Assembly: GCF_902167145.1 (NCBI RefSeq)
Contig: NC_050096.1
Location: 264,700,622-264,764,621 of the forward strand
Length of the DNA stretch: 64,000 bases
Direction of reading: 5' to 3'
DNA from: Zea mays
Lineage: Eukaryota; Streptophyta; Magnoliopsida; Poales; Poaceae
This document shows, one piece after another, positions 1 through 10,212 of the stretch. The position numbers were made by a program, and so were the translations under genes. Position 1 is the first letter of the stretch. Each line of letters opens with the position of its first letter. Under the pieces are notes generated by a model, which worked only from the letters and a program-made list of their open reading frames with translations, was not told the origin of the DNA and did no database searches.

Positions 1-1946
1 CGACTCCCCCGGCTGTTGCCGGCAGCTTCGAAGGTCCCAGGAATTCCCGGGGCGCACGTATGTGCCCTGGAAATTGCCAGCGAAGGCTTGGACCAAGTCG
101 TCCCAATTGGAGATCTGCCCCGGAGGCAGGTGCTCCAACCAGGCGCGAGCAGTGTCGGAGAGGAACAGGGGGAGGTTACGGATGATGAGGTTGTCGTCGT
201 CCGTTCCACCCAGTTGGCAGGCAAGGCGGTAGTCCGCGAGCCACAGTTCCGGTCTCGTTTCCCCCGAGTACTTCGTGATAGTAGTCGGGGGTCGGAACCG
301 GGTCGGGAATGGCGCCCGTCGGATGGCCCGACTGAAGGCCTGCGGACCGGGTGGTTCGGGCGAGGGACTCCGATCCTCCCCGCTGTCGTAGCGCCCCCAC
401 GCCTGGGGTGGTAGCCTCGGCGCACCCTTTCGTCGAGGTGAGCCCGACGGTCGCGTCGATGGTGCTCGTTGCCGAGGTGGCCCGGGGCCGCAGGCGCGGT
501 GTTGCGCGTGCGCCCGGTGTAGACCGAGGCTTCCCGCATGAATCGGGAAGTCGCGGCATGAGGTTCCGAGGGATATCCTTGCCTTCGGGATGCAGTGCTC
601 TCGGCCCGCCGGGCCGCAGCGCCTTCCAGGAGATTCTTGAGTTCTCCCTGGATTCGCCGACCCTCGGTGGTTGACGGCTCCGGCATCGCGCGGATGAGCA
701 TTGCTGCGGTTGCCAGGTTCTGACCAACCCCGCTGGATGTGGGCGGCGGCCTGATCCTGACATCGTTGGCGACGCGGTGCTGGAGACCTTGGGGCAGATG
801 ACGTATTTCTCCGGCCAGGGGTTGGCCCACCCATGCATGTCCGACGTCCCGACGGATCGGCTCAAGCGCTCCTGTTCCCTCGTTGAGCCTGGCCTGCGCC
901 TCGCGGACTTGCTCGAGTTGTGGGTCGTAACCCCCCACCGGAGCGGGGACCACAGCTAGCTCCCGTGGGATGTCGGCGCGAGGCACCGGCCTAGGGAGAT
1001 CACCGTCCTCCGGCATGCTAGGATGGTTGCCTTCAGAGGGATCCCCTAGCTCGATGTGGAAACATTCGCGGCTTGGGCCGCAGCTCTCGTCGCCAAGGCT
1101 GCGGCTTCCATCGGAACAGTCGGATAGGCAGTAGTCACATGCGGTCATGAAGTCCCGCACGGCACTGGGGTTGCCAAGTCCGGAGAAATCCCAACCTATG
1201 CTGGGATCGTCATCTTCCTCGGACCCAGAGGGCCCGTAGGTCGAGACGTCCGTCAGTCGGTCCCAAGGCGACCGCATACGGAACCTCAGTGGGGTTGCAC
1301 TCGCCTCAATGAGAGCGCCCGCCGAAACGAGGTCGTTTGGCGGGTTGAGGCCGAGTCGAAATGACGCAAGATGGGAGTTAGTCGGTACCTTTTGGTCGAC
1401 GAGGAGCGACGTAGTCACATCGGGGACTGGTTGCACCGTCATCTCTGGTTCGAGGGCGACATCCTGCAGGCTTCCCGCGAGCGCGCCGGCGTCGTCTTCT
1501 TGCTCGGGGTCAGCGTGCCGCGGGGGGACGGCGCTTGCCTCCGTCTTGAACGCAAGGTCGACGTCCGGCGTGCCTTCCGTCGGGGCGTCGGGGGCGTCGA
1601 TTCGCTCGACGGCCGACGAAGCGCGGCCTCCCGCCTGGCCTTGACGGCCCCGCCTCCTCCTCCGTTGGCGGGGGAGAGAACGGAGCGAGCCTGAATGTTG
1701 CTCTTCCACCACGCGGGGAAGACGTCGTCGATTCCGCCGCCGGCGGGCGGGTTGTCGGCCGCCATTGTCGTAGTCGCGCGGCGGTGGAAGAAGTATCATG
1801 TCGTAGCTGCCGTCGAAGGACATGAACTCAAGAGTCCCGAAACGAAGCACCGTCCCGGGCTGGAGAGGTTGCTGGAGACTGCCCATCTGAAGCTTGACGG
1901 GGAGCTGTTCGTCAGCACGCAGCAGGCCCCTACCTGGCGCGCCAAC
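1..1946 (-). pseudogene. Huck element A: partial, decayed gag and 5' leader
   Basis: This minus-strand gag continues beyond the left edge of the window. It is near-identical in nucleotide sequence to 21051-22990 of Huck element B. The homologous gag start codon lies at 1884-1886, followed (toward lower coordinates) by the same N-terminal start MGSLQQ. No long reading frame survives in the gag frame, unlike element B, so this copy carries several frame-breaking changes. A primer-binding-site-like stretch, read on the minus strand, adjoins the LTR at about 1927-1944. The gag would form the virus-like particle of a Tat-type Gypsy retrotransposon. Protease, reverse transcriptase and integrase are not in the window. 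Confidence 0.8.
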
Positions 1947-3457
1947 TGTCGGCGTTTCGAGACAGGGGGGTCCCTAAGCCGACGAGTGAGTGTGCTGCGT
2001 GCCCCAGCCTAGATGGGTCGAGCGCGTGGGCGAGCGCGAAGGGGGGAGAGGCGAGGTGGCCGGAGTCGAGCGTGAGAGAGGTGGAAGTCCCGCGGCCTTC
2101 GTGTTCGTCCCGCGCCCAGGTCAGGTGCGCTTGCAGTAGGGGGGTTACAAGCGTCCACGCGGGTGAGGGAAGCGAGCGGCCCCAAGTGAGCGCCTGTCCC
2201 GTCCTCGGTCCCGCGCGGCCAACCTTCTCTGAGAAGGCCCTGGTCCTCCCTTTTATAGTCGTAAGGAGAGGATCCAGGTGTACAATGGGGGGTGTAGCAG
2301 AGTGCTACGTGTCTAGCGGAGGGAGAGCTAGCGCCCTAGGTACATGCCAATGTGGCAGCCGGAGAGATCTGGGCACCCTGCTGGCGTGATGTCGTGGCTG
2401 TCGGAGGTGCGGCGGAGCCTGGCGGAGGGACAGCTGTTGGAGCGGTCGAGTCCCTGCTGACGTCGTCCTGCTTCCGTAAGAGAGCTGGGGGCCGCCGTCG
2501 TCATAGAGCTTGTGGAGCGCCATCATTGCCCCTTCGGCGGAGCTGGCCGAATGAGACGCCGGTCTTGTTCTCCGTGACCCGAGTCGATTCGGGGTAGGAT
2601 GATGATGGCGCTTCCTGTTGACGTGGCGGTCTGTGCCCTAGGCAGGGCGACGTGGGGGTTCCTCCGAAGCCGAGGTTGAGTCTGCCTTCCGTTGCCGTGG
2701 CCGAGCCCGAGCCAAGGGGTCGGGCGAGGCGGAAGTCGTTCGGCCGAGGCCAGGGCGGAGTCCGAGCCCTGGGGTCGGGCGAAGCGGAGTTTCGTCGTCT
2801 TCCGGGTGTTAGCCCGAGTCCGAGCCCTGGGGTCGGGCGGAGCGGAGTTCGCCGTCTTCCGGGTCTTAGCCCGAGTCCGAGCCCTGGGGTCGGGCGGAGC
2901 GGAGTTCGCCGTCTTCCGGGTCTTAGCCCGAGTCCGAGCCCTGGGGTCGGGCGGAGCGGAGTTCGCCGTGGCGCCTTTGGCAAGGCCTGACTGCCTGTCA
3001 GACTCACTCTGTCGAGTGGCACTGCAGTCGGAGTGGCGCATGCGGCGCTGTCCTTCTGTCAGACTGGCCAGTGGAGCGGTGGAGTGACGGCGGTCACTTC
3101 GGCTCTGCCGGGGGCGCGTGTCAGGATAGAGGTGTCAGGCCACCTTTGCGTTAAATGCCCCTGCAATTTGGTCAGTCGGTGTGGCGATTTAGTCAAGGTT
3201 GCTTCTGAGCGAAGCCAAGGCCTCGGGCGAGCCGGTGATGTGTCCGCCATAAAAAGGGGGCCTCGGGCGAGACGGAAGTCTCTCAAGGTCGGCTGCCCTT
3301 GGCCGAGGCTAGGCTCGGGTGAAGCGTGATCGAGTCACTCGTGTGGACTGATCCCTGACTTAATCGTACCCATCAGGCCTTTGCAGCTTTATGCTGATGG
3401 GGGTTACCAGCTGAGAATTAGGCGTCTTGAGGGTACCCCTAATTATGGTCCCCGACA
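1947..3457 (-). mobile_element. Huck element A 5' LTR (1511 bp)
   Basis: The LTR is bounded by TGTCGGCG at the left and CCCCGACA at the right, the same ends as both LTRs of element B. Read on the minus strand it starts TGTCGGGGACCATAATTAGG, which resembles maize Huck. A minus-strand TATA motif (TATAAAA) lies at 2251-2257. The right flank begins CTTAT (3458-3462), the likely target-site duplication, but its partner is outside the window. The insertion cuts kinase unit 1 between sequences that are contiguous in the other units (GTGA and CTTATTTCAATTG). Confidence 0.9.
2798..2970. repeat. 57-58 bp tandem repeats inside Huck A LTR (3 copies)
   Basis: About three head-to-tail copies start with GTCTTCCGGG and run through GGAGCGGAGTTCGCC. 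The same unit occurs 7 times in the 10874-12607 LTR and 6 times in the 22991-24667 LTR. Confidence 0.85.
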
Positions 3458-3620
3458 CTTATTTCAATTGAAATATAATATTGTAGTAAGTATTGAGCCG
3501 GTTCTTTTCTAATCTCTAATTGAGCTCTAGAAAAATGTTCTAGGGGTCACAACTTAGGAAGGACTTGATCATGGGCAAAGAGAAGATGATGAATTCAAAG
3601 AAGGAAGCAAAATATCTCAC

Positions 3621-3925
3621 CTTGCCGTCACCAAATAAAAGGCGCAGGCCTCCCATAGTTCTTTGTCTTGACGGTCCACTGCCGCTTTTGCCTCCCCGCG
3701 TCGCCGTTTCTGACGAACTCCATCAGGTAACTGTAGTTCTCCGGCAGCTTCGCTTCCAACACGAAGTCAGCCCCCGCCGTGTTGCGGAACGTGTGGTTGA
3801 GCTGCGCGAGACTACAGATCTCTGGCATGTTGAGCCAGAGCAGCACCCTGGACGACGCAGAGCTCCGACAGGTCGGTCAGTCCCACAGCAGCAGGCCCGA
3901 CAGTTGCCGTCGCGAATCCGTCCAT
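3621..3925 (-). pseudogene. F-box/PP2-A13-like exon 1 relic (unit 1, proximal)
   Basis: Two overlapping minus-strand frames together read as the N-terminus of a plant F-box PP2-A family protein, the substrate-receptor type of SCF ubiquitin ligase. One frame gives VGLTDLSELCVVQ. After a frameshift the other gives LNMPEICSLAQLNHTF, then ADFVLEAKLPENYSYLMEF. Motifs DLPE-C, LDPPEIC-LA-LN-F and ADFVWE-KLP-NY are family hallmarks. The possible start Met is at 3923-3925. The relic ends at a conserved splice donor (AAG|GTGAG, donor GT at 3619-3620). Downstream PP2-domain exons are not recognisable. This is the only copy that keeps CAG where the others have a TAG stop, but it has its own frameshift. 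Confidence 0.72.
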
Positions 3926-4729
3926 CCCAAGAAGGACAGACACCCATGCCCCTGCACCGCATCGCCTCCAGTCGCGAGACCCAGCAGTAGCAGGCATATA
4001 CATGACTGGCCTCCTTGTTGTGTGCAAGGTGAGCCTATCTCTGTGCTGCTGGGCGCCAAGATGAGAATATTCCTCCGGTTACGCCTAACGGGTTTATGGT
4101 TAATTTCGACGAAATTTTCAATGAGATAAGCTACAGTTGAGGGCCCACCCGAGAGGAGTGTGAGAGTTTGTTACCACGGGCTTGTATAGATTGGGATGCC
4201 GAGGGATGCAGGCGGGCAATGCGAGAAGCGGGTGGATGGGATATGAGAGCAGATGGATGGGGACACAACATTCTTGGATCCGGAACAACAATATACTGCG
4301 GGTTGTAAAAAAAATGAGGGAGTTTTTTGCAAATAAAAAATAACGTGAGACGACCGTTAAAACTGTTGCTTTAATATTGTAAAGATTATATTATTTTATT
4401 TCTCAAATCAAACAAAAAAAAATGAGGAATTAAAAGACGATATGGACTATTCTGTTTTTTTGAACCAAATGGCCCATCAAAGTGACATTGATATATTGTT
4501 ATTATATATTCTATTTCACAAATAAAGTAAAAACAAAATGAGGACAGGAATTTAAAAGACGACGGACTATTCTATTTTTTTGAACCAAACGGTGAACAAC
4601 ATTTCTTAAACAAAAACTACTCTCAACATCATAATCCATCGGCTCGCTCGATTGACACGGGGTGCAACCGTGCAACTGCCTTGCTGTAATCTGGCTTTTA
4701 GACTCGTGCAGCACGCACCACGCAGTCGG

Positions 4730-4743
4730 CCAATGCTATATAA
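4730..4743 (+). promoter_or_regulatory. CCAAT and TATA box of kinase K1
   Basis: CCAAT at 4730-4734 is followed by TATATAA at 4737-4743, 134 bp upstream of the kinase ATG. Its position places the start of transcription downstream of an in-frame upstream ATG (4652), so that ATG is probably not in the mRNA. Confidence 0.7.
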
Positions 4744-4870
4744 TCTGCACCTGCACCCCCAATCTCTTGTCCGTCGTCACCGTCACCACGTCTTCCATCT
4801 GATCTCCTCGCCTCGTCCCCAGCCTAGCCTAGGCAACGCAATCCGCCGTCGTCCAACTAATTCACTCGTG

Positions 4871-5938
4871 ATGCCTGCCTCCGTAGAGCCTGCCGCCGCG
4901 GTAAAGACCGGCCTGAAGAGAAAGCGCATCGCCGTCAGGAGTTCGGAGCAGTACGAGTTCGAGGAGACCTGTCGCCTCGGCGCGGGTGCCTTCGGCGCCG
5001 TCTTCAAGGCGCGCCACCGTGCCACGGGCCAGATCGTCGCCGTGAAGTGCCACAGCGCAGCCGACGGCGACCTCACTATGGTGTTCCGCGAGGCGCGCTT
5101 CCATGAGGAGGCGTGCTGCGGCGGTGCCAACCCATTCGCCGTCAGCTTCCACGGCGTTGTCCGCGACCCGGGCACCTGGAAGAGGTACCTCGTCATGGAG
5201 TGCATGGAGACCAGCCTCCACGATCTTCTCCATCAGCGCCCCCGCGGGAGCCCGCCGCTGCCCGAGGCCACCGTGCGCGCCGCCATGTGGCAACTACTTA
5301 CGGGCACCAAGAAGATGCACGAAGCCTGCATCATCCACCGCGACATAAAGCTACAGAACATCCTTGTCGGCGAGGGTCAGAGCGTCGTCAAGATTTGTGA
5401 CTTTGGGCTCGCCATGTCCACCGACGAGCGGCTCCCGTACGAGCCGGCCGGCACGCTCTGGTACCAGGCGCCCGAGATGCTGCTGGGAAAGCCCGACTAC
5501 GACACCAAGGTTGACGTCTGGTCGCTCGGCTGTGTCATGGCGGAGCTCGTCAACAACGGCAGGCCTCTCTTCCAGGGATCCCACGACGACGGGCAGCTCT
5601 GCGCGATCTTCGATGTGCTCGGCGTGCCTGACGACAGCACGTGGCCGTGGTTCTCGTCGACGCCATTCGCCACCGAGGTGATGCCGGAGCTGGACATGCA
5701 GCGGAACAACCACCTGCGCGATCTGTTCCCCGAGACGAAGCTGTCCACGGAAGGATTCCAAGTGCTCAGTGGCCTGCTTACATGCAACCCAAACAGGAGG
5801 CTGACGGCAGCCGCCGCGCTCAACCACCCATGGTTCGCCAAGGTCGACGATCTGGAGCTACCAAAGAAGAAAGAGAAGCTTGAGTCCATGTTGCCCAATC
5901 GACACAAACGACGGAGGTTGCGTGCTGTGTACGTGTGA
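4871..5938 (+). CDS. CDKF-like Ser/Thr protein kinase K1, 355 aa, intronless
   Basis: A complete eukaryotic protein kinase domain spans roughly residues 30-323. It has glycine loop LGAGAFGAVF (36-45), ATP lysine K59 in VAVK, catalytic HRDIKLQN (156-163), DFG (177-179), GTLWYQAPE (194-202), DVWSLG (215-220) and subdomain XI Arg310. The GTLWY-APE signature and overall match resemble the grass CDKF;2-like family of the CMGC/CDK group, but there is no PSTAIRE helix. Basic clusters LKRKR (15-19) and HKRRRLR (345-351) could be nuclear localisation signals. The start at 4871 is chosen because the frame extension to 4652 lies upstream of the TATA box. Copy-specific changes are R23 (Gly in K2-K4) and N343-R344 in place of K-G. 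Its substrate and any cyclin partner are unknown. Confidence 0.9.
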   Translation: MPASVEPAAAVKTGLKRKRIAVRSSEQYEFEETCRLGAGAFGAVFKARHRATGQIVAVKCHSAADGDLTMVFREARFHEEACCGGANPFAVSFHGVVRDPGTWKRYLVMECMETSLHDLLHQRPRGSPPLPEATVRAAMWQLLTGTKKMHEACIIHRDIKLQNILVGEGQSVVKICDFGLAMSTDERLPYEPAGTLWYQAPEMLLGKPDYDTKVDVWSLGCVMAELVNNGRPLFQGSHDDGQLCAIFDVLGVPDDSTWPWFSSTPFATEVMPELDMQRNNHLRDLFPETKLSTEGFQVLSGLLTCNPNRRLTAAAALNHPWFAKVDDLELPKKKEKLESMLPNRHKRRRLRAVYV

Positions 5939-6906
5939 AGTGAAAAAAAATCTCTTGATCATCTCATGGTCTCTACTAGCAGAAGACAAACCGAGTTACC
6001 AATGAAGCGAAAATGTGATCCATGAAGAAGATGGATAGGCTACTAATGAAGAGGCACACAGATCATATAGGAGAGTGATGGATGCATGGTTGAATCTGAG
6101 TCAAGGAAAGTTGTAAAAATAAGCCAAGACCGCACGAAGAATTGGAAACTGTTAGAGACTGTTAGAGACTAATGAAAGCTTGAGTTTCTTTTAAACTAAT
6201 CTCTCATCAATATAATGAAGGTCTGAAAGAGGATATGTTCATTTTTACTACTTCACATAATTTTGAAACATAATCTCTCATCAATATATTGGTTAGAATA
6301 CTACTTCACATGAGGATTTGTGAATTGATTAGGCTATTGTCACTTGTAGCTACAAAGCTATATATTAGTTCACACCAGTTATCACATCTCTACTATATTT
6401 AAGAATGAGTTTATTAACCCAACGCTTGGCTTTTTGCAACTCATGTTTGTTTGCGTTATATAAAAGACAGATGTTGTAAATATATAAACCTACTAATAAT
6501 TTCAATAAATATTTAATATAATGGTGTTTGAATAAATATTTCATTTAAGCAAGGCCTACCTATATGATTTATAGAAACCATAGCATGTACATGTAACTAA
6601 TTAGCAGTGTGACTTCTAAATTCCACTGTACTTGTCATGTTTTAGCCGCATTATATTAATTTCAATCAACCATAGAACCTAAACGGCAAACTCGTTTGTT
6701 GGAGGACACTAATATACCTTGTGACGAGGTACACAAATGTCATGTTATATATTGGATGAAAGGAACCTAAGGTGAATATGCTTGGTAGCAATTGTACACA
6801 AACATTCATGAATTGAGGATATTTGTGTGACATGACATATATCAATCCATTTTCAAATTTATAACTACAGTGGAAAAATATTCAATATTCAAATTGGGGA
6901 AAATAT
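5939..6906 (+). other. K1 3' flank, with copy-specific replaced segment
   Basis: No coding sequence is seen. From about 5951 to 6203 the sequence has no similarity to the same interval after K2, K3 and K4. It includes a short direct repeat, CTGTTAGAGA twice at about 6149-6170. Similarity resumes at AATCTCTCATCAATATAATG, and part of that stretch appears again at about 6262-6288. From about 6300 onward it is AT-rich and collinear with the other units. The segment would hold K1's 3' UTR and polyadenylation signals. Confidence 0.7.
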
Positions 6907-7238
6907 AGACTCAGTGGGTCCCTACGACCTCGCCCAACGACATCGTTTGTCTAGGGCGACCCCTCCATTAGCAGCAAGCAGATACATGTGGCCTAAAATG
7001 TAGCGATCTTCCTTGCCACTAATTTGAGTCAGCCCTAAGACAGAGCACACAATTTTCCAAAAGGAAAACAAATGACTTATTTCAATTGAAAGATAATATT
7101 GTAGTAAGTACTCAACTGATTTTTTTCTAATCTCTTATTGAGCTCTAGAAAAATGTTCCAGGGGTCACAAATTAGGAAGCACTCGGTCATGGACAAAGAA
7201 AAGACGATGAATTCAAAGAAGGAAGCAAAATATCTCAC

Positions 7239-7542
7239 CTTGCCGTCACAAAATAAAAGGCGCAAGCCTCGCATAGTTCCCTGTCTTGACGACCCGCTGC
7301 CGCTTCTGCCTCCTCGTGTCGCCGCTCCAGACGAACTCTATCAGGTAACTGTAGTTCTCCGGTTGCTTCGCTTCCCACACGAAGTCAGCCCCAGCCGCGT
7401 TGCAGAACGCGTGGTTGAGCTACGTGAGACTACAGATCTCTGGCAGGTTAAGCCTGAGCAACACCTGGACGACGCAGAGTTCCAGAAGGTCGGTCAGTTC
7501 CACAGCAGCAGGACCGACAGCTGCCGTCGCGACTCCATCCAT
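7239..7542 (-). pseudogene. F-box/PP2-A13-like exon 1 relic (unit 1, distal)
   Basis: This is a second copy of the F-box relic in unit 1, downstream of the kinase. The start Met is at 7540-7542 (MDGVATAAVG) and the exon ends at the same AAG|GTGAG donor. An in-frame TAG interrupts the F-box after EICSLT, where CAG is expected. A 1-nt frameshift before the donor is shared with other copies. Farther left on the minus strand, about 7000-7075, a short stretch reads GLTQISG-EDRYILG. It weakly recalls the ALTITGIDDRRYW region of PP2 proteins. Confidence 0.68.
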
Positions 7543-8125
7543 CCTAAGCAGGACCGACGCTCACACCCACATGCCCCCGCACCACACCACCTCCATTCGC
7601 GAGACCCAGTAGTAGCATGCAGATACACGCCTAGCCTCCTCCTTGCGCGTAAGGTGAGCCTATCTCTGTGCTGTTGGGCGCCAAGATGAGTCTACTCCTT
7701 CGATCACGCCTCGGGATTTATAGAAGGTTTATGGTTGATTTCGACGAGATAAGCTATAACTGACAGCTCACCCGAGAGGAGTGTGAGAGTTTGTTACCAG
7801 GGGCTTGTATAGATTGGGATGCCGAAGGATGCAGGCGGGCAATGCGGAGAAGCGGGTGGATGGGATAGGAGTGCGGATGGATGGGGACACAACGTTCTTG
7901 GATCCCGGACAACAATATACTGCGGGTTGTTAAAAAACGAGGGAGTTTTTTTGCAAATAAAAAATGGCGCAGGACGACCGTTGAAACTGTTGCTTTAATA
8001 TAATAAAGATTATATTATTTTATTTCTCAAATCAAACAAAAAACAAAATGAGGAATTAAAAGACGATATGGACTATTCTATTTTTTAACCAAACGACCCC
8101 TGGAAGTGACATTGATATTTTGTTA

Positions 8126-8803
8126 TCTCTACTACACCGTATGTACGTAGCGTGGGCGTCCACCACGGCTTCGCCACGCCTCATCCCGACATCGCAGCGG
8201 CACGCCCTCAGCAAGCGCTCAACGGCAAGCTCGCCCTCCCCCGTGGCAATCTCGACGCGCCCTCGGCAAGCGCTCCGTGGCAAGCTAGCCCTCCCCCGCG
8301 GCAATCTCGGCGTCCCCCGCGGCAATCTCCCTCCCCCGTAATGGCGCGCCAATGCAATGTTCGCTGCTCATCCCGAACCCGCCCTCTCGCCATAGGATGG
8401 TGCCTCTGCGTCCCACACGCCGCCAGCTCCGCTCCGCTCCATTATCGTTCCGTGATGCCCCAAGGGCTCCGTCCCATCGCCTCGCTGTCGCGACGAGACG
8501 ACCCCGCCCCTACAAATACATGAGATGCTTGACCAATGGGGGATCGATAGGACAATGAGGGCTCCCCACCGGCGTAGCCCGAGCCCAAGCACTAGAGATC
8601 CGTCCGCTCCTCTCCTAACTGCGGAAGCGGAAGCGATGGCGATGGCGACCGCGTCGTCCTCTTCGTCATCCATCAACGAGTCGGTGGTGGAGGAGCATAC
8701 CTAGGGCTCTCCCTCGCCACGACAATGGATGACTCCACATGCAAAGTGTGTCAGTGCCTGCTTTACTAGGTTTCGCTTCCCTATGTTGTGTTGTTGGTTT
8801 CAG
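8126..8803 (+). other. Helitron-like 5' end and GC-rich leader of the ARF relic (unit 1)
   Basis: At A8125|T8126 similarity to the kinase promoter region stops exactly, and TCTCTACTACACCG follows. This is close to the published maize Helitron 5' consensus TCTMTAYTAMYHNW, inserted between A and T as Helitrons do. The following 400 bp is GC-rich, with three copies of a GGCAATCTC-containing repeat at 8245-8330. A possible start region MAMATASSSSSS (8636 onward) is closed by a stop at 8701-8703. An intron-like stretch ends in TTTCAG at 8798-8803. Confidence 0.5.
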
Positions 8804-8958
8804 GATCAATTCGTTTTTTTGCTTATGATGGTGCACTGTGGTCTGCAGAGAAGAAGTGCCTCAACTCAGAGCCATGGCATGCGTGCGCTGGCCCGCTCAT
8901 CTGCCTCCCCACCGTCGGCACGTGCATCGTGTACTTCCCGTAGGGCCACAAAGAGCAG
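8804..8958 (+). pseudogene. Auxin response factor (ARF) exon relic (unit 1)
   Basis: The exon is flanked by an acceptor (TTTCAG, ends 8803) and a donor (CAG|GTGAGT, GT at 8959). It encodes the conserved ARF N-terminus just ahead of the B3 DNA-binding domain: [17 protein letters not shown], then LPTVGT and YFP-stop-GH-EQ. In functional ARFs this reads [10 protein letters not shown] and YFPQGHSEQ. The glutamine codon CAG is now TAG (8941-8943). Leucine of ELWHA is Pro here, and an extra T in the oligo-T run shifts the frame upstream. No B3 exon is found downstream. It looks like a transposon-captured or truncated gene piece, not a working gene. Confidence 0.78.
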
Positions 8959-9054
8959 GTGAGTCAAAGTCCTCGTGCCGTCTCCCTTAGCCTCGCTGCT
9001 ACTACTTGGCACATTCAGTTCTGAAAACACCTAAGCAGTTCGATTTGATGCACT

Positions 9055-10207
9055 TGAAAGTCGCCTAGATGTGGGGTGGATAGGTGAAATCTGAAAATTA
9101 TAAACTTAAGCACACACTACAAGCCGGGGTTAGCGTTAGAATTAAATCTGAGTCCGAAAGAGAGGGGAAAACAAATCAACCAAGAAATAAAGTGGATGAA
9201 CACGGTGATTTGTTTTACCGAGGTTCGGTTCTAAAGAACCTAGTCCCCGTTGAGGTGGTCACAAAGACCAGGTCTCTTTCAATCCTTTCCCTCTCTCAAA
9301 CGGTCACTTAGATCGAGTGAGCTTTCTCCTTAATCAAACGGGTCACTTAGACCCCGCAAGGACCACCACACACTTGGTGTCTATTGCTTTGATTACAAGC
9401 CACTTTGAGAACAAGAATGAGGAAGAAGAAAGTGATCCAAGAAACAAGAGCTCAAAGAACACGAACAAAACACTAGGTGTTTGGAGTGAATTTGGGACTT
9501 GGAGAGGCTTTGATTCTTTTGAATTGTGTCTAGGAGTGAATGCACTGGCTCTTGTATTGAATGTGAAGTGCTGGAAACTTGGATGCTTGGAGTGGTGGTG
9601 GTTGGGGGTATTTATAGCCCTCAACCACCACATAGTCGTTGAGGATGGCTACTGTCGATGGGCGCACCGGACAGTCCGGTGCGCCAGCCACGTCACCCAA
9701 CCGTTAGGGTTTGGGCGCTGTCGACCGTTGGAGGCTTTGTCTTCTAGTGGCACCGGACAGTCCGGTGTCGCACCAGACAGGTACTGTTCACTGTCCGGTG
9801 CGCCTCTGACGGGCGGCTCTGCTCTGCCGCGCACTGTTGCGCACTGTTCCTCTGAATCTTCAGCTTTTGCAGTCGACCGTTGCGCGAAGGAGCCGTTGCT
9901 CCGCTGGTGCACCGGACAGTCCGGTGAATTATAGCATAGCACGCCCAGAGAAACCCAAAGGTGGAGAGTTGGACATTGTACGGTCTTGGTGCACCGGACA
10001 CTGTCCGGTGCACCAGACCAGGGCACTCTTGGTTTCTTGGCTCCTTTGTTTTTGAACCCTTTCTTCAATCTTTTATTGGTTTGTGTTGAACCTTTATGCA
10101 CCTGTTGGATATATGATCTAGAGCAAACTAGTTAGTCCAATATTTGTGTTGGACATTCAACCACCAAAATAATTTATAGGAAAAGGTTAAACCCTATTTC
10201 CCTTTCA
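9055..10207 (-). mobile_element. Solo LTR of a Sirevirus-type Copia element (unit 1)
   Basis: This 1153-bp LTR starts TGAAAGTCGCC and ends CCCTTTCA. It is flanked on both sides by the 5-bp duplication GCACT (9050-9054 and 10208-10212), with no internal retroelement sequence, so it is a solo LTR left by LTR-LTR recombination. The palindrome CACCGGACAGTCCGGTG, typical of maize Sirevirus LTRs, recurs (for example at 9667-9683). A minus-strand TATA (TATAAATA) lies at 9609-9616. It sits within the presumed ARF intron. Confidence 0.9.
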
Positions 10208-10212
10208 GCACT

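Noticed and set aside
176..865. 229-aa minus-strand ORF at the left edge
   Set aside because: It is an out-of-frame shadow of the Huck gag; the matching element B frame is a different one.
4652..4870. 73-residue N-terminal extension giving a 428-aa kinase
   Set aside because: The extension begins upstream of the CCAAT/TATA pair (4730-4743), is low-complexity and His/Arg-rich, and K5 lacks it. The start at 4871 fits promoter spacing.
4862..5293. Long minus-strand ORFs antisense to each kinase
   Set aside because: They mirror the GC-rich codon pattern of the kinase, recur in all copies by duplication, and match no known protein.
9317..9934. 205-aa ORF conserved in three copies
   Set aside because: It lies wholly inside the solo LTR and crosses its TATA box; conservation is due to duplication.
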